NCBI GenBank assembly: GCA_942492115.1
Contig: CALODL010000033.1
Coordinates: 372,001 to 436,000, forward strand
Direction: 5' to 3'
DNA length: 64,000 nt
DNA from: CALODL01 sp942492115
GTDB lineage: Bacteria; Planctomycetota; Phycisphaerae; UBA1845; CAIVHJ01
Shown here: one piece after another, positions 45,171 to 54,343 of the stretch
Position numbering within the stretch: position 1 is the stretch's first letter
Layout of the letters: the number at the start of each line of letters is the position of its first letter
The notes under the pieces: generated by a model
What the model was told of the DNA's origin: nothing
What the model saw: only the letters and a program-made list of their open reading frames with translations
Database searches by the model: none
Program-made: the position numbers and the translations under genes

Positions 45171-46247
45171 TCACCGGAGCCGGCCGAGGACGTCCTCGAC
45201 GACGGCCCACGGCACGTGGACTCCGGCCTCGAATTCGCCCCAGGCGCGCGGCAGAACGAACCGCGGTCCATGATCGACACATTTCTTGTCGGCGCGCATG
45301 GCCAGGAGAATCCGTTCCTCCGATACGCCCTCAGGGACGGCCACCGGCAATTCGCAGCGGTGCAGCAGGCCTGAGAGGCCAGAGCGCATGGCGTCGAGCC
45401 GGCGGCCCAGTGCAGCGCCCACTTCGATTGCGCCAACCATGCCGATCGCGACGCATTCACCGTGGGTCAGTTGATAATCGCAAGCCGCCTCGATGCCGTG
45501 TCCGATGGTGTGGCCGAAGTTGAGCAGGGCCCGTGCACCGGTCCGATCGGTCTCGTCGCGAGCGACTACACTGCCCTTGAAGCCGATATTGAACTCGATC
45601 AACTGGCTGACCATCTCTGGATCGCGCTGCAGCACGGAGTGAAGATTGTTTTCGTGCCACTCGATGGCTCCCGGGCCGTCGAGGGCCGCCTGCTTGATGC
45701 TCTCGGCGAGGGCCGAGTTCCACTGTCGGGCGCTCAGAGTCGCAAGCAGGTCGGTGTCGATGAACACCGCAGCAGGCTGATGGATGGTCCCGATGAGGTT
45801 CTTGCGGGCTCCATGGTTCAACGCGGTCTTGCCGCCAATACTGGAGTCGACCGCTGCGAGCAGCGTGGTCGGGCAGTTGATGAACTCGATGCCGCGAAGC
45901 CAGATGCTGGCGACGAATCCGGCGAGGTCTCCGACGACCCCTCCGCCGACGGCCACAATCGCCGCCTGGCGGTCGACTTCATGGCTGCACAGGAAATCGA
46001 GTAGCGCTTCGGCCTGCCACCAGGATTTGCTCTCCTCCCCTGCCGGAACCGTCCAATGGTGCACCGGCGCAACCACATCCGCCAGCACCGTGCCGATGCA
46101 GGCGCCATGCAGCCCGGCCACGACGTCGTCGCAGACGACCACGACCGCGCTGGCATGATGGAGTGCTCCATTCAATCGGGCGATGGCTCCCGGCCCGATA
46201 CAGGCGCTGTACTGCCGGGATGCAGTGCTGATGTCAACCTCGCGCAT
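45171..46247 (-). CDS. aroB: 3-dehydroquinate synthase
   Basis: A 358-residue enzyme that converts DAHP to 3-dehydroquinate in the shikimate pathway, using NAD and a metal ion. Motifs: AVGGGVVGDLAGFVASIWLR, PTTLLAAVDSSIGGKTALNH, and metal ligands in LNFGHTIGHGIEA. Length is standard. Other aromatic pathway genes are not in the window. Chorismate from this route would also feed the futalosine menaquinone genes mqnA and mqnC nearby. Confidence 0.95.
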   Translation of the reverse strand: MREVDISTASRQYSACIGPGAIARLNGALHHASAVVVVCDDVVAGLHGACIGTVLADVVAPVHHWTVPAGEESKSWWQAEALLDFLCSHEVDRQAAIVAVGGGVVGDLAGFVASIWLRGIEFINCPTTLLAAVDSSIGGKTALNHGARKNLIGTIHQPAAVFIDTDLLATLSARQWNSALAESIKQAALDGPGAIEWHENNLHSVLQRDPEMVSQLIEFNIGFKGSVVARDETDRTGARALLNFGHTIGHGIEAACDYQLTHGECVAIGMVGAIEVGAALGRRLDAMRSGLSGLLHRCELPVAVPEGVSEERILLAMRADKKCVDHGPRFVLPRAWGEFEAGVHVPWAVVEDVLGRLR

Positions 46248-46496
46248 ACGCGGCGTCTCCGCTGTAACTGTTTGCTGTCCGGAAGATAGCGGCAGATTCT
46301 CTCACAGCAAGTGGTGGACAACCTGTGAGTTACTCTCTCGTGCGGCGGTTGTTCTTTCACACACGTGACATCGGCCTTAACGCAAAGCCCGGCAGTGGAA
46401 TCTGGCTGATTGCATGGCTGTGATCTGCGCAGTTCTCCGCACGAAGTCCAGGGGCCAGCTTGATTTAGGTTCGAGATTTTGCTACGGTCGCCCCTT

Positions 46497-47879
46497 ATGG
46501 CAGATACCAAAACTTTACCAACCAAGCGGCAACCGGCCACGAAGAAGGGCAATTTCAGGTCCTTCAGGTCGGCCATGAGTTTCCTCGGACGGGTCACGGA
46601 CTACGAGACCATGTCGCGCGTGTCCTACGGTCAGACAACTTTCAATCTCAGCAGAATGAACCGCCTGTTGGCCTCGGTCGACAACCCCCAGAAGAACCTG
46701 AGAATGGTTCATATCGCCGGGACCAAGGGCAAGGGCTCGACCGCGGCCATGCTCAGCAGCATGTTGCAGGCGGCCGGGTACCGGGTCGGGGTGTTCTCCT
46801 CGCCTCACGTGCTCGACATCCGTGAGCGCATTACCGTGAATGACACCTGGATCAGCGAGCAGGAGTTCGTGCGCTGCGTCAATCTCGTGGCGGCGCACGT
46901 CCGCGCCAGCACCCGAAACGAGCCCACGTTCTTCGAACTGATCACCGCGATGGCGTTCCTGCACTTCGCCGAGGAGGACGTCGACGTCGCCATCATCGAA
47001 ACCGGTCTGGGGGGACGCCTCGACGCCACCAACGTCATCAAGCCCGAGTTGTGCTGCATCACGAACATCAGTTATGACCATATGTCGCTCCTCGGGGACA
47101 CCCTCGAGGAAATAGCGACCGAGAAAGCCGGTATTCTGAAGCAGGGAATTCCGGCCATCAGTTCACCGCAGAGCGATGAGGTCAAGAAGGTGTTGAAGGA
47201 TGCGGCTGAAAAAGTCGGTGCGCCCCTGCAGTTTACCGGTGATGAAATCGAATTCAGCTATCGCTTCGAGTCGTCGCGCATGGTCGGGCCCCACAGTCGG
47301 GTCTGCCTGACGACACCGACCAGTCATTTCGAGCACCTGCAGGTTCCGCTTCCGGGAGAGCACCAGGCCGTCAACTGTGGTCTGGCCCTCGCCATGCTCG
47401 ACAACCTCAAGACCCGCGGCTTCGAAGTCGAGGATCAGCAGGCTATCGAAGGATTGGCCAAGGCGCGGCTGGCCGGGCGCATGGAAGTGGTGTGCGAGAC
47501 GCCCAAGATTCTTGTGGATGGGGCCCACAATGCCGCGAGCATCGAAGCCCTCATGCGCACCATTGGCCAGTGCGTCCCGTACGACTCGATGGTGGTCATC
47601 TTCGGCTGCCAGACAGGTAAGGATGTCGCAGGGATGATTCGTCATGTCCAGCTTGGCGCGGACAAGCTGATTTTTACGGCAGCCGAGACGCCCAATGCGG
47701 TCGACCCCAAGCAGCTGATTTCGATCTTCAAGGAACAGTCCAGTGGCACGGCTCAGGTTGCCGCAACCCTCGATGAGGCAATGACGATAGCCCAGGGGGC
47801 GGTTTCAGAGGAAGATCTCATCTGTATCACGGGCTCCTTCTATCTGGTGGGCGAGGCCAAGCGCCGGTTCTCCGACTGA
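46497..47879 (+). CDS. folC: Folylpolyglutamate / dihydrofolate synthase
   Basis: A 460-residue Mur-ligase-type enzyme that adds glutamate to folates. Motifs: the P-loop HIAGTKGKGSTAAMLSSMLQ, SSPHVLDIRERI, LGGRLDATNVI and LVDGAHNAASIEAL. A lysine-rich 25-residue N-terminal extension precedes the family start. ATG 46497 chosen; no strong ribosome site is seen. The Hsp20 gene begins 13 bases after it, so they are probably co-transcribed. Confidence 0.94.
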   Translation: MADTKTLPTKRQPATKKGNFRSFRSAMSFLGRVTDYETMSRVSYGQTTFNLSRMNRLLASVDNPQKNLRMVHIAGTKGKGSTAAMLSSMLQAAGYRVGVFSSPHVLDIRERITVNDTWISEQEFVRCVNLVAAHVRASTRNEPTFFELITAMAFLHFAEEDVDVAIIETGLGGRLDATNVIKPELCCITNISYDHMSLLGDTLEEIATEKAGILKQGIPAISSPQSDEVKKVLKDAAEKVGAPLQFTGDEIEFSYRFESSRMVGPHSRVCLTTPTSHFEHLQVPLPGEHQAVNCGLALAMLDNLKTRGFEVEDQQAIEGLAKARLAGRMEVVCETPKILVDGAHNAASIEALMRTIGQCVPYDSMVVIFGCQTGKDVAGMIRHVQLGADKLIFTAAETPNAVDPKQLISIFKEQSSGTAQVAATLDEAMTIAQGAVSEEDLICITGSFYLVGEAKRRFSD

Positions 47880-47892
47880 CCTCGAGACGGGA

Positions 47893-48348
47893 ATGCAGCA
47901 CATGAATCCATTCGGCAAAGACTCCCTGACCGATCTGCAGGACGGGATCAATCGTCTGTTCGAGCAGGTGTGGCATGGTGGCCTGCGCACCGGACCCTTT
48001 GATGGCCAGGACTGGGCACCCGCTCTCGATGTGTTGGAGCGCTATGACGGTTATGTCATCGAGATCGAAATCGCAGGCATCCCATTGTCGGATATCGAAG
48101 TGACGGGGGCTGAGGACCGCGTGACCATCACCGGCCAGAAGTCCCGGGAGCCTGACGACAGCCTGCGTCCCGTGGTCACTGAGCGCCGTTTCGGAAGTTT
48201 CAAACGCGTGGTCAGGCTCGAAGAAGCGATCGACAGTGCGGGCATCAGTGCCAAGCTCGAGAACGGAGTTCTGCGCATCGAGGCGCCGCGCAAGCACGTC
48301 GCCGAGGCCCAGTCGGTCAAGATCCGTATCGATCCGGCCCAGCCGTAA
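47893..48348 (+). CDS. Hsp20/alpha-crystallin small heat shock protein
   Basis: A 151-residue small heat shock protein. The alpha-crystallin domain spans about residues 40-140, with DGYVIEIEIAGI, GAEDRVTITGQKS and the ENGVLRIEAP motif (GVL-x-I). The N-terminus MNPFGKDSLTDLQDGINRLF is typical. The C-terminal tail is short, without a clear I-x-I motif. Likely a holdase chaperone in the cytosol. Confidence 0.92.
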   Translation: MQHMNPFGKDSLTDLQDGINRLFEQVWHGGLRTGPFDGQDWAPALDVLERYDGYVIEIEIAGIPLSDIEVTGAEDRVTITGQKSREPDDSLRPVVTERRFGSFKRVVRLEEAIDSAGISAKLENGVLRIEAPRKHVAEAQSVKIRIDPAQP

Positions 48349-48375
48349 GGCACACCTTCTGTCAGTCAACTGTGA

Positions 48376-49089
48376 TCACGGAACCTCCGCGCTCCGCGGC
48401 GCGTCAGCGACGAGGGCTTGCAGGTCGGTACCGCGCGCGTGCTGCCCGACTGTGACCATGAAGCGGTCCAGTTGCGCGAGGCGCTGCTCGGCAAGTTGCT
48501 TGACCTGATCGAAGCGGAATGAGTCCTTGATACGCGCATGCCAGAAGTTGTATTCACGCTGGCGGTCCCACGTCTCGAGGGCCGCCTGAATCCCACGCCC
48601 CTCGTCACAATGCCGGCGAATCATCTGCCACAGCGCCAGCGGACCGATTTGATCGAGGTTGGCCGCTTCCGCAAGGATTTGTGCGCCGATCGAGGTGGGA
48701 TGACGAAGGCCTGACTCTCGAATGATCTGACACACCACGCGCAGTTTCTTGTTGTTCAGGATCGATTCGAGCGCTTCGCTGGCCCGCGTCGCACTCAACT
48801 CGAGCTGCACATCGGTCAACGGTTTGGTCAGGATCTCTGACCGATTGACCACCCCGTCTTCGTACTGCACGGCCCACGCCGCTGGATAATACAGCCCGGC
48901 TGCGACCAGAGCGTCATGATCGAAACCGGGGTCGCGGTCGACCAGAGCCATGATCATCGTACAGTCACGGGCGACGCGTTCGGCGTGTTCGTACAGAAAC
49001 GGGTCGTTGCCATCCTGGTGTTGAATCGGAATGGCCAGGTCGGTCCGCGCGGCTTTGAGCAGCAATTCCTCCGTGGAAGCCACCGACAT
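48376..49089 (-). CDS. HD-like domain protein
   Basis: A 237-residue all-helical protein. EHAERVARDCTMIMALVDRD then HDALVAAGLYYPAAWAVQ resembles a degenerate HD-domain core (H...HD-like with the Asp pair reduced). ATG 49089 follows GGAGAG. Later helices (LEAAANLDQIGPLALWQMIR region) resemble HD-family helices. Enzymatic activity is uncertain. Two genes downstream of mqnC on the same strand. Confidence 0.65.
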   Translation of the reverse strand: MSVASTEELLLKAARTDLAIPIQHQDGNDPFLYEHAERVARDCTMIMALVDRDPGFDHDALVAAGLYYPAAWAVQYEDGVVNRSEILTKPLTDVQLELSATRASEALESILNNKKLRVVCQIIRESGLRHPTSIGAQILAEAANLDQIGPLALWQMIRRHCDEGRGIQAALETWDRQREYNFWHARIKDSFRFDQVKQLAEQRLAQLDRFMVTVGQHARGTDLQALVADAPRSAEVP

Positions 49090-49188
49090 GGGGTTCTCTC
49101 CATTATTGCGGACGACAGGCTGAGCCGAGCTCGAGCATCCATGCTCGTAACGTGGATCGTCCGGCAGTATCCCTCTCCTCAGTTATCG

Positions 49189-50313
49189 TCAGATCGGCTG
49201 ATAATAGCAGTTCCTTTTTTGGGGCCGCCAGCCGGCGTCCTCGATGAGGTGGCGAATGTGGCTCTCTTCGAGGCAGTACGTGGTTCCTGCAGCCGATACG
49301 ACATTCTCTTCCATCATGACTGAGCCCATATCGTTCGCGCCGAAGTACAGTGCCAACTGCCCGATCTTGGGGCCCTGCGTCACCCAGCTCGACTGAATGT
49401 TGGGAATGTTGTCGAGATAGATGCGTGACAATGCCAGCATGCGCAAGTACTCGTGAGACTCCGCCAGGTGCAGGTGTTCACCGTCGGGCTCGGCGCGCGA
49501 ACCGGCAGGTTGCTGCCGGGCACGGCCCAGCGGTGTGTTGTCGGGTTGGAAGGACCAGCAGATGAACGCGGTGAAGCCGCCGGTTTCATCCTGGAGTTCG
49601 CGGACGAGGCGAAGGTGTTCGATGCGCTCGGCCAATGACTCGATGTGTCCATACATCATGGTGATGCTCGTGCGCATGCCGACCTGGTGGGCCTCGCGCA
49701 TGACAGCCATGTATTCCTTCGTCAATGTCTTACCCTGAGCGATGCGCTCGCGGACCCGATCAACCAGGATTTCGCCGCCCCCTCCCGGAATGCTGTCGAG
49801 CCCCGCCTCCTGCAGACGCAGCAGTACTTCGCGCAACGGCATATCGAACATCTGGTGAAAGGCCCAGATCTCCGGTGGGCTGAACGCATGTGTGTGGACA
49901 CCCGGATAATTCGTTTTGATGAAGCGCAAAAGATCGAGGTACCAATCGAAGGGGAGCATGTTGGCCGGCACCAGCCCCCCCTGCATGAGGACCTGAGTAC
50001 CGCCTATCGCCAGCAATTCATCGATCTTTTGACCGATTTCTTCGAAGGTCAGCACGTACCCCTCTGGGAGATCCTGCCGACCTGAGTTCATATCGGGAGG
50101 ATCGGCCTTGAAATTGCAGAAAATGCATTTGGCCGTGCAGTAGTTGGCATAGTTGATATTGCGATCGACGACATAGGTGCGGTAGTCCTCGGGATGGAGG
50201 CGCATGGTGATGTCGTGTGCCCTGCGACCAAGTTCGTGAATGGGACAGTCGCGATACAATTCGAGTGCTTCACTGTCGGAAATCCGTGTGGCAGCTGTCG
50301 AAGTCGTGATCAT
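49189..50313 (-). CDS. mqnC: Cyclic dehypoxanthinyl futalosine synthase
   Basis: A 374-residue radical SAM enzyme that cyclises dehypoxanthine futalosine in the futalosine pathway to menaquinone. Motifs: DRNINYANYCTAKCIFCNF (C-x3-C-x2-C cluster), LMQGGLVPANMLPFDWYLDL and IPGGGGEILVDRVRERI. The start at ATG 50313 gives the usual family length; the longer open frame upstream is unrelated sequence. It follows mqnA with a 19-base gap on the same strand. Confidence 0.95.
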   Translation of the reverse strand: MITTSTAATRISDSEALELYRDCPIHELGRRAHDITMRLHPEDYRTYVVDRNINYANYCTAKCIFCNFKADPPDMNSGRQDLPEGYVLTFEEIGQKIDELLAIGGTQVLMQGGLVPANMLPFDWYLDLLRFIKTNYPGVHTHAFSPPEIWAFHQMFDMPLREVLLRLQEAGLDSIPGGGGEILVDRVRERIAQGKTLTKEYMAVMREAHQVGMRTSITMMYGHIESLAERIEHLRLVRELQDETGGFTAFICWSFQPDNTPLGRARQQPAGSRAEPDGEHLHLAESHEYLRMLALSRIYLDNIPNIQSSWVTQGPKIGQLALYFGANDMGSVMMEENVVSAAGTTYCLEESHIRHLIEDAGWRPQKRNCYYQPI

Positions 50314-50332
50314 GATTGGCTGCGCGGTTCGT

Positions 50333-51151
50333 TCAGGCCCCGTGGCCCGCGGCCGTGGTCGTCGCCGACACGTGTGCTGCCGCGAGATCGAGGAAACGAA
50401 CCATTCCTTCTGCGTACTTGGCGTCGATTTTGTAGCGCATATAACGTTGGAGATACTGCTGGGCCAATTCCACGGGCCATCCGCGTAGCGGGCCAAACTC
50501 AACCGCGAGCTGTCCGGCACGCTTGATTCCGGCGTCCCGAGCGCTGCACAGCAAGCGCTCGAGCCCGGGGAGATTGGATGTTCGCGGGGCAGCCCATACG
50601 GCAAAGACCAATGGTAGTCCGGTCCAGGCCTTCCAGGCCCCACCGAGATCGATGTGGTAGCCAAAGTCGTCCGGATTGATTCCGACGACCTTGTCGCCGA
50701 TGAGCAGAACCGTGTCGAACGCCGCTGGATCGTCGGTTGCCGGCAGCGGTTCGAATTCGACCGTGCGGCCATAGAGTCCCGGCCACAGGACACGCGCGAG
50801 CGTGACCGAGGTGCGCGAATCCGTATCGAGCCACATCCGTTCGATGCGTGCCGGCGGCACTTTCGAAAACACACGCACCGTCAGCGTCTCACCATCGGAA
50901 GCGATACACGCGTCGGACAGCACACGCAGTGCGCAATCGGGCCGGGCCAGCTCGACGACCGGAATGAGTGCGGCATCGAATTCCCCGGCGAGCAGTCGGG
51001 GGGTCAGCTGCGCGGGCACATCGAGGGTCAGGTGTACGGCAGGATCGCGTTCAAGTGCCGCCACCAGCGGCCGCGCGTTGAGGTACGAAACGGCCCCCAG
51101 GCGGAACCGTGATTGACCGTTGGGCAATGACTGACTATGGTTTGCGATCAT
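50333..51151 (-). CDS. mqnA: Chorismate dehydratase
   Basis: A 272-residue periplasmic-binding-protein-like enzyme that dehydrates chorismate to 3-enolpyruvylbenzoate, the first step of the futalosine menaquinone route. Motifs: RLGAVSYLNARPLVAALERD, LAGEFDAALIPVVELARPD and GAWKAWTGLPLVFAVWAA. Ends 19 bases before mqnC. The start ATG 51151 gives the standard length. mqnB, mqnD and the rest of the pathway are not in the window. Confidence 0.93.
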   Translation of the reverse strand: MIANHSQSLPNGQSRFRLGAVSYLNARPLVAALERDPAVHLTLDVPAQLTPRLLAGEFDAALIPVVELARPDCALRVLSDACIASDGETLTVRVFSKVPPARIERMWLDTDSRTSVTLARVLWPGLYGRTVEFEPLPATDDPAAFDTVLLIGDKVVGINPDDFGYHIDLGGAWKAWTGLPLVFAVWAAPRTSNLPGLERLLCSARDAGIKRAGQLAVEFGPLRGWPVELAQQYLQRYMRYKIDAKYAEGMVRFLDLAAAHVSATTTAAGHGA

Positions 51152-51211
51152 GTTCAGCTCGGCAGCTCCCCGTTGGCATCGTTCATTATTATTAGAGGCT
51201 GATGCGATCTG

Positions 51212-51820
51212 ATGGTCAAGCGAATGCCCACTGCCGCATGCTATGCGACATTCCTGCTCACCCTCGCATGCGTCGGGTGCCAGAAACGGCCCCCAAACCA
51301 CCTGTCCGTGTGTGAAACCCGTAGCGACGCCGCTGCTGAGCACTACGAAGATTTCGACCGGGCCTATTTCCGCAAACGTCACGACGGTCAAATCGATCTG
51401 ATTCTGATCAAGGAAACGACCGGCGGCCTCGCGGAGGACGGCGCGGAGATGCGACAGATGGTGCATCTGCGTACGCTGTGGCGCTCGCACCCCGGGCGGA
51501 CATACGCCAACGCCTCGATGATCAATGCTCGGATGAGCTATTGCCTGTTCCGCGGATCGGCCGCCATCAGCTACGACGGCAGCGGATTCATGCATTGCAA
51601 GGAGTCAGGTGATGGCCACCGCATCACAGGCAAGATCACCGGGGGCATGCTCCATCCGTTGCGCCAGGTTGGCGAGGATTTGCGGATTTTCGAACACATT
51701 TCCGTTTCGGGACGATTCAAGGCCACGGAGGACGAACGTCGTGTTGCACGGTACATCGAGGACATCGGTCGATGGCTCGGGCCGCTGCCGGCGCTGGACG
51801 CGCCGGTTCCCGGGCCTTAG
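51212..51820 (+). CDS. Lipoprotein of unknown function
   Basis: A 202-residue protein with signal peptide and lipobox LACVGC at about residue 23. The mature part contains HLRTLWRSHPGRTYANASMI and a later Cys (SYCLF, MHCKES). No family recognised. It ends 12 bases before the UbiA-family gene, so the two may be co-transcribed. Confidence 0.7.
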   Translation: MVKRMPTAACYATFLLTLACVGCQKRPPNHLSVCETRSDAAAEHYEDFDRAYFRKRHDGQIDLILIKETTGGLAEDGAEMRQMVHLRTLWRSHPGRTYANASMINARMSYCLFRGSAAISYDGSGFMHCKESGDGHRITGKITGGMLHPLRQVGEDLRIFEHISVSGRFKATEDERRVARYIEDIGRWLGPLPALDAPVPGP

Positions 51821-51832
51821 CAGGTGTTTGCG

Positions 51833-52720
51833 ATGAAGCCCTACCTCGAGCTGCTCAGGCCACGGCACTGGATCAAGAATGCCGCAGTGTTGTGTGCCCT
51901 GCCCTTCGGAATGTTGCAGCATGGCCTGGCGTGTCTGCCGACGCTGGCCGCTGCATTCGGGGCTTTCTGTCTGGCCGCCAGCGCCATTTACGCGCTCAAC
52001 GATGTTCTGGATCGCCGCGAGGACCTCGAGCACCCTGCGAAACGTCATCGACCGGTGGCCAGAGGTGCCGTGTCGCCGACCGCCGCCATGCTCATGTCGG
52101 CCGCACTGGCGGCTGGAGCCATGGGGTTGAGCACATTCATTCCCGACCCGACCTTTCGATTCGAGGCCCTGGTTGGCGGCTACCTGGTGCTCATGGTCGC
52201 CTATTCGATCATGCTCAAGCATCAGGTGATTCTCGACGTCATCGTCATTGCCACCGGTTTCGTCATTCGAGCGTCTGCCGGAGCCGTGGCCGCTTCGGTG
52301 TACATCTCCCCGTGGCTCATCGTGTGTACGTTCACACTGTGCCTGTTCCTGGGATTTGGCAAGCGTCGCAGCGAGGTCTCGAGCATTGCGGATGCGGCCA
52401 GTGCTCAAAAGCACCGCCGAACCCTGGCGTCGTACACCCCGGATTTGTTGAATCAACTGCTCAGTATGTCCGCCACGATCGCGCTGGTGACGTTTCTGGT
52501 GTATATTCTCGATGACGATATCGAAACAGTGTTCCACAAAAGGCGACTGATCTACACTTTTCCTCTGGCAGTCTACGGCATCTTCCGCTACGCCATGGTG
52601 ATCGAGTCGGGTACATTGACCGGACCGACCGAAATCATCCTCAAGGATCGGGGGCTGTTTGCGGTCATCGGCCTGTGGGGCATGTCGTGCCTGGCCATCG
52701 TGTATTTCACGAGGCTGTGA
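51833..52720 (+). CDS. UbiA-family prenyltransferase (decaprenyl-phosphate phosphoribosyltransferase type)
   Basis: A 295-residue integral membrane enzyme with about nine helices. The first Asp-rich motif is NDVLDRREDLEHPAKRHRPV, and the opening LRPRHWIKNAAVLCALPFG is typical of decaprenyl-phosphate phosphoribosyltransferases, which make a polyprenyl-phosphate sugar for cell envelope glycans. A role in menaquinone prenylation is the alternative, given mqnA/mqnC nearby, but the sequence fits the phosphoribosyl type better. ATG 51833 has AGGTG upstream. Confidence 0.82.
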   Translation: MKPYLELLRPRHWIKNAAVLCALPFGMLQHGLACLPTLAAAFGAFCLAASAIYALNDVLDRREDLEHPAKRHRPVARGAVSPTAAMLMSAALAAGAMGLSTFIPDPTFRFEALVGGYLVLMVAYSIMLKHQVILDVIVIATGFVIRASAGAVAASVYISPWLIVCTFTLCLFLGFGKRRSEVSSIADAASAQKHRRTLASYTPDLLNQLLSMSATIALVTFLVYILDDDIETVFHKRRLIYTFPLAVYGIFRYAMVIESGTLTGPTEIILKDRGLFAVIGLWGMSCLAIVYFTRL

Positions 52721-52818
52721 GTAAACTCGAACCACGAGGGCAGTGAGTTGGCGCAGATGCGCCGTCATCATCGGTTCTGCGGCCGCGGCCGCGGGGACCT
52801 GCCTGGAGTAAGGTCATC

Positions 52819-54108
52819 ATGGCTCAATCAACTGTCGCAGTGCTCAAGACCTCGCCCGAGACGGTGCTCGAGGACTATCACGCCCTGCTCAATCTTGCCG
52901 GCTACCAGGACGTCGTCGATAGGACGGTCGACACGGCCCTGAAGATCAACATCAGCTGGCATTTCTTCTATCCGGCGAGTTCGACGACGCCGTGGCAGAT
53001 GGACGGTGTCATCCGCGCGATGTTGCGCGACGGCTACGACAAGTCTCTCATTCATGCTTGTCACAATCGCACCGTGGTCATCGACGCCCACCTCGGTGAG
53101 CGCGAAAACAAACAGCTGCCGGTCGTCGAAGAGCATGGACTGCGGAACTGTCATCTTTATGAGGGCGACGAGGAATGGATCGACATCCGCGAGGCCGTCG
53201 GTGAACTGTGCGATGAGTTCCTGTGCCTGAACGATGTGTATCCGAAGGGCTTTTCAATCCCCAAACGGTTCATCGGCGAGAACATCATTCACATGCCGAC
53301 GGTCAAGACACACGTGTTCACGACGACGACCGGCGCGATGAAGAACGCTTTCGGCGGCCTGCTCAACGAACACCGCCATTGGACCCATCCGGTCATTCAC
53401 GAAACGCTCGTCGATCTACTGATGATCCAGAAGAAGATTCACCGCGGCGTATTCGCGGTGATGGACGGGACTTTCGCGGGCGACGGTCCGGGGCCGCGGT
53501 GCATGATTCCCTATGCCAAGAACGTCATTCTGGCTTCTGCGGATCAAGTGGCCATAGACGCTGTGGCCGCATCCATGATGGGCTTCGATCCGTTGTCCGA
53601 TTGCAAGTATATCCGCCTGGCCCACGAGCGTGGCCTGGGCTGCGGCGACGTCAAGCAAATCGAGATCGCCGGTGACGTTGCGGCCGGTCGCGCGCAATGG
53701 TCGTTCGACGGGCCGTTCAAGAAAATGACCTTCGCGGCCAAGATGCAGCACAAGATCTACTGGGGGCGACTCAAGACGGCCATCGAATGGTCGCTCAAGA
53801 CCATTCTCGCACCGTGGGCCTATCTGGCCAGCGTGGTCTATCATGATTCCTATTGGTACCCGTTCATGGCCCGCGGCAAGATGCGCGATGCCCTGCGGAG
53901 CCCATGGGGTCGGCTGTTCAATTCCTGGGGTCAGGTCCAGCGCACGGAGCGCGGGTTCACCGGGATTCCCGATGAAGCTCCGACACTCAAGCGAACCGGC
54001 ATGCGCAGCTTCGCCACGTCCCTGGGCATCCTGTGGACCTGTTTGTGGGAGGCCCCGGAACTCGCGACGCGTAAGAGACGAAAAGCCCTGGGCCACAGGA
54101 ACGCCTGA
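52819..54108 (+). CDS. DUF362 domain protein
   Basis: A 429-residue protein with the DUF362 pattern (KTHVFTTTTGAMKNAFGGLL; VFAVMDGTFAGDGPGPRC; ILASADQVAIDAVAASMMGFDP). Family members are often iron-sulfur associated, but no C-x2-C cluster motif is seen here. The C-terminal 130 residues are extra, with a membrane-like helix (LKTILAPWAYLASVVY). It is the last host gene before tRNA-Gly. Role unknown. Confidence 0.82.
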   Translation: MAQSTVAVLKTSPETVLEDYHALLNLAGYQDVVDRTVDTALKINISWHFFYPASSTTPWQMDGVIRAMLRDGYDKSLIHACHNRTVVIDAHLGERENKQLPVVEEHGLRNCHLYEGDEEWIDIREAVGELCDEFLCLNDVYPKGFSIPKRFIGENIIHMPTVKTHVFTTTTGAMKNAFGGLLNEHRHWTHPVIHETLVDLLMIQKKIHRGVFAVMDGTFAGDGPGPRCMIPYAKNVILASADQVAIDAVAASMMGFDPLSDCKYIRLAHERGLGCGDVKQIEIAGDVAAGRAQWSFDGPFKKMTFAAKMQHKIYWGRLKTAIEWSLKTILAPWAYLASVVYHDSYWYPFMARGKMRDALRSPWGRLFNSWGQVQRTERGFTGIPDEAPTLKRTGMRSFATSLGILWTCLWEAPELATRKRRKALGHRNA

Positions 54109-54134
54109 GTCGGGTGGTCGATCACGTAGCACCC

Positions 54135-54162
54135 TTGCAAAGCCCTGTGCCGCTGATATAAT
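54135..54162 (+). promoter_or_regulatory. Promoter of tRNA-Gly
   Basis: TTGCAA, 16 bases, TATAAT, with the -10 ending 15 bases before the tRNA. A strong, well-placed promoter. Confidence 0.7.
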
Positions 54163-54177
54163 TCTCGGCTCGACACT

Positions 54178-54249
54178 GCGGGTGTAGCTCAGTGGTAGAG
54201 CGTCACGTTGCCAACGTGAATGTCGTGAGTTCGAATCTCATCACCCGCT
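54178..54249 (+). tRNA. tRNA-Gly (anticodon GCC)
   Basis: 72 bases without CCA. Acceptor GCGGGTG pairs with CACCCGC. Anticodon loop TTGCCAA gives GCC. D and T arms are complete (T loop TTCGAAT). E2 is integrated at the anticodon-loop-to-3' end. Confidence 0.96.
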
Positions 54250-54252
54250 TTC
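54208..54252. repeat. E2 attachment site, tRNA-proximal
   Basis: Identical over 45 bases to 63462-63506. Begins at the anticodon loop (TTGCCAACG) and runs past the tRNA 3' end (CCCGCTTTC). Confidence 0.95.
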
Positions 54253-54305
54253 TTGTGCCCCAAGACCTTGGGGTGGTGCGGGCGGCATCAGCAACACGGA
54301 TAGGG

Positions 54306-54321
54306 CGTATCAAGTGATACG
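54306..54321. promoter_or_regulatory. Candidate operator upstream of the E2 integrase
   Basis: Perfect inverted repeat CGTATCAAGTGATACG, seven-base arms with a two-base spacer, 23 bases before the integrase ATG. A similar motif precedes the E2 RHH gene (63324-63342). The E1 operators have the same geometry but different arms. Confidence 0.6.
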
Positions 54322-54343
54322 TTCCCATTTAGGAGTGTTGTCG

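Noticed and set aside
49189..50874. A 561-residue protein extending mqnC upstream
   Set aside because: The extra 187 residues are low-complexity frame shadow of mqnA; ATG 50313 gives the family length.
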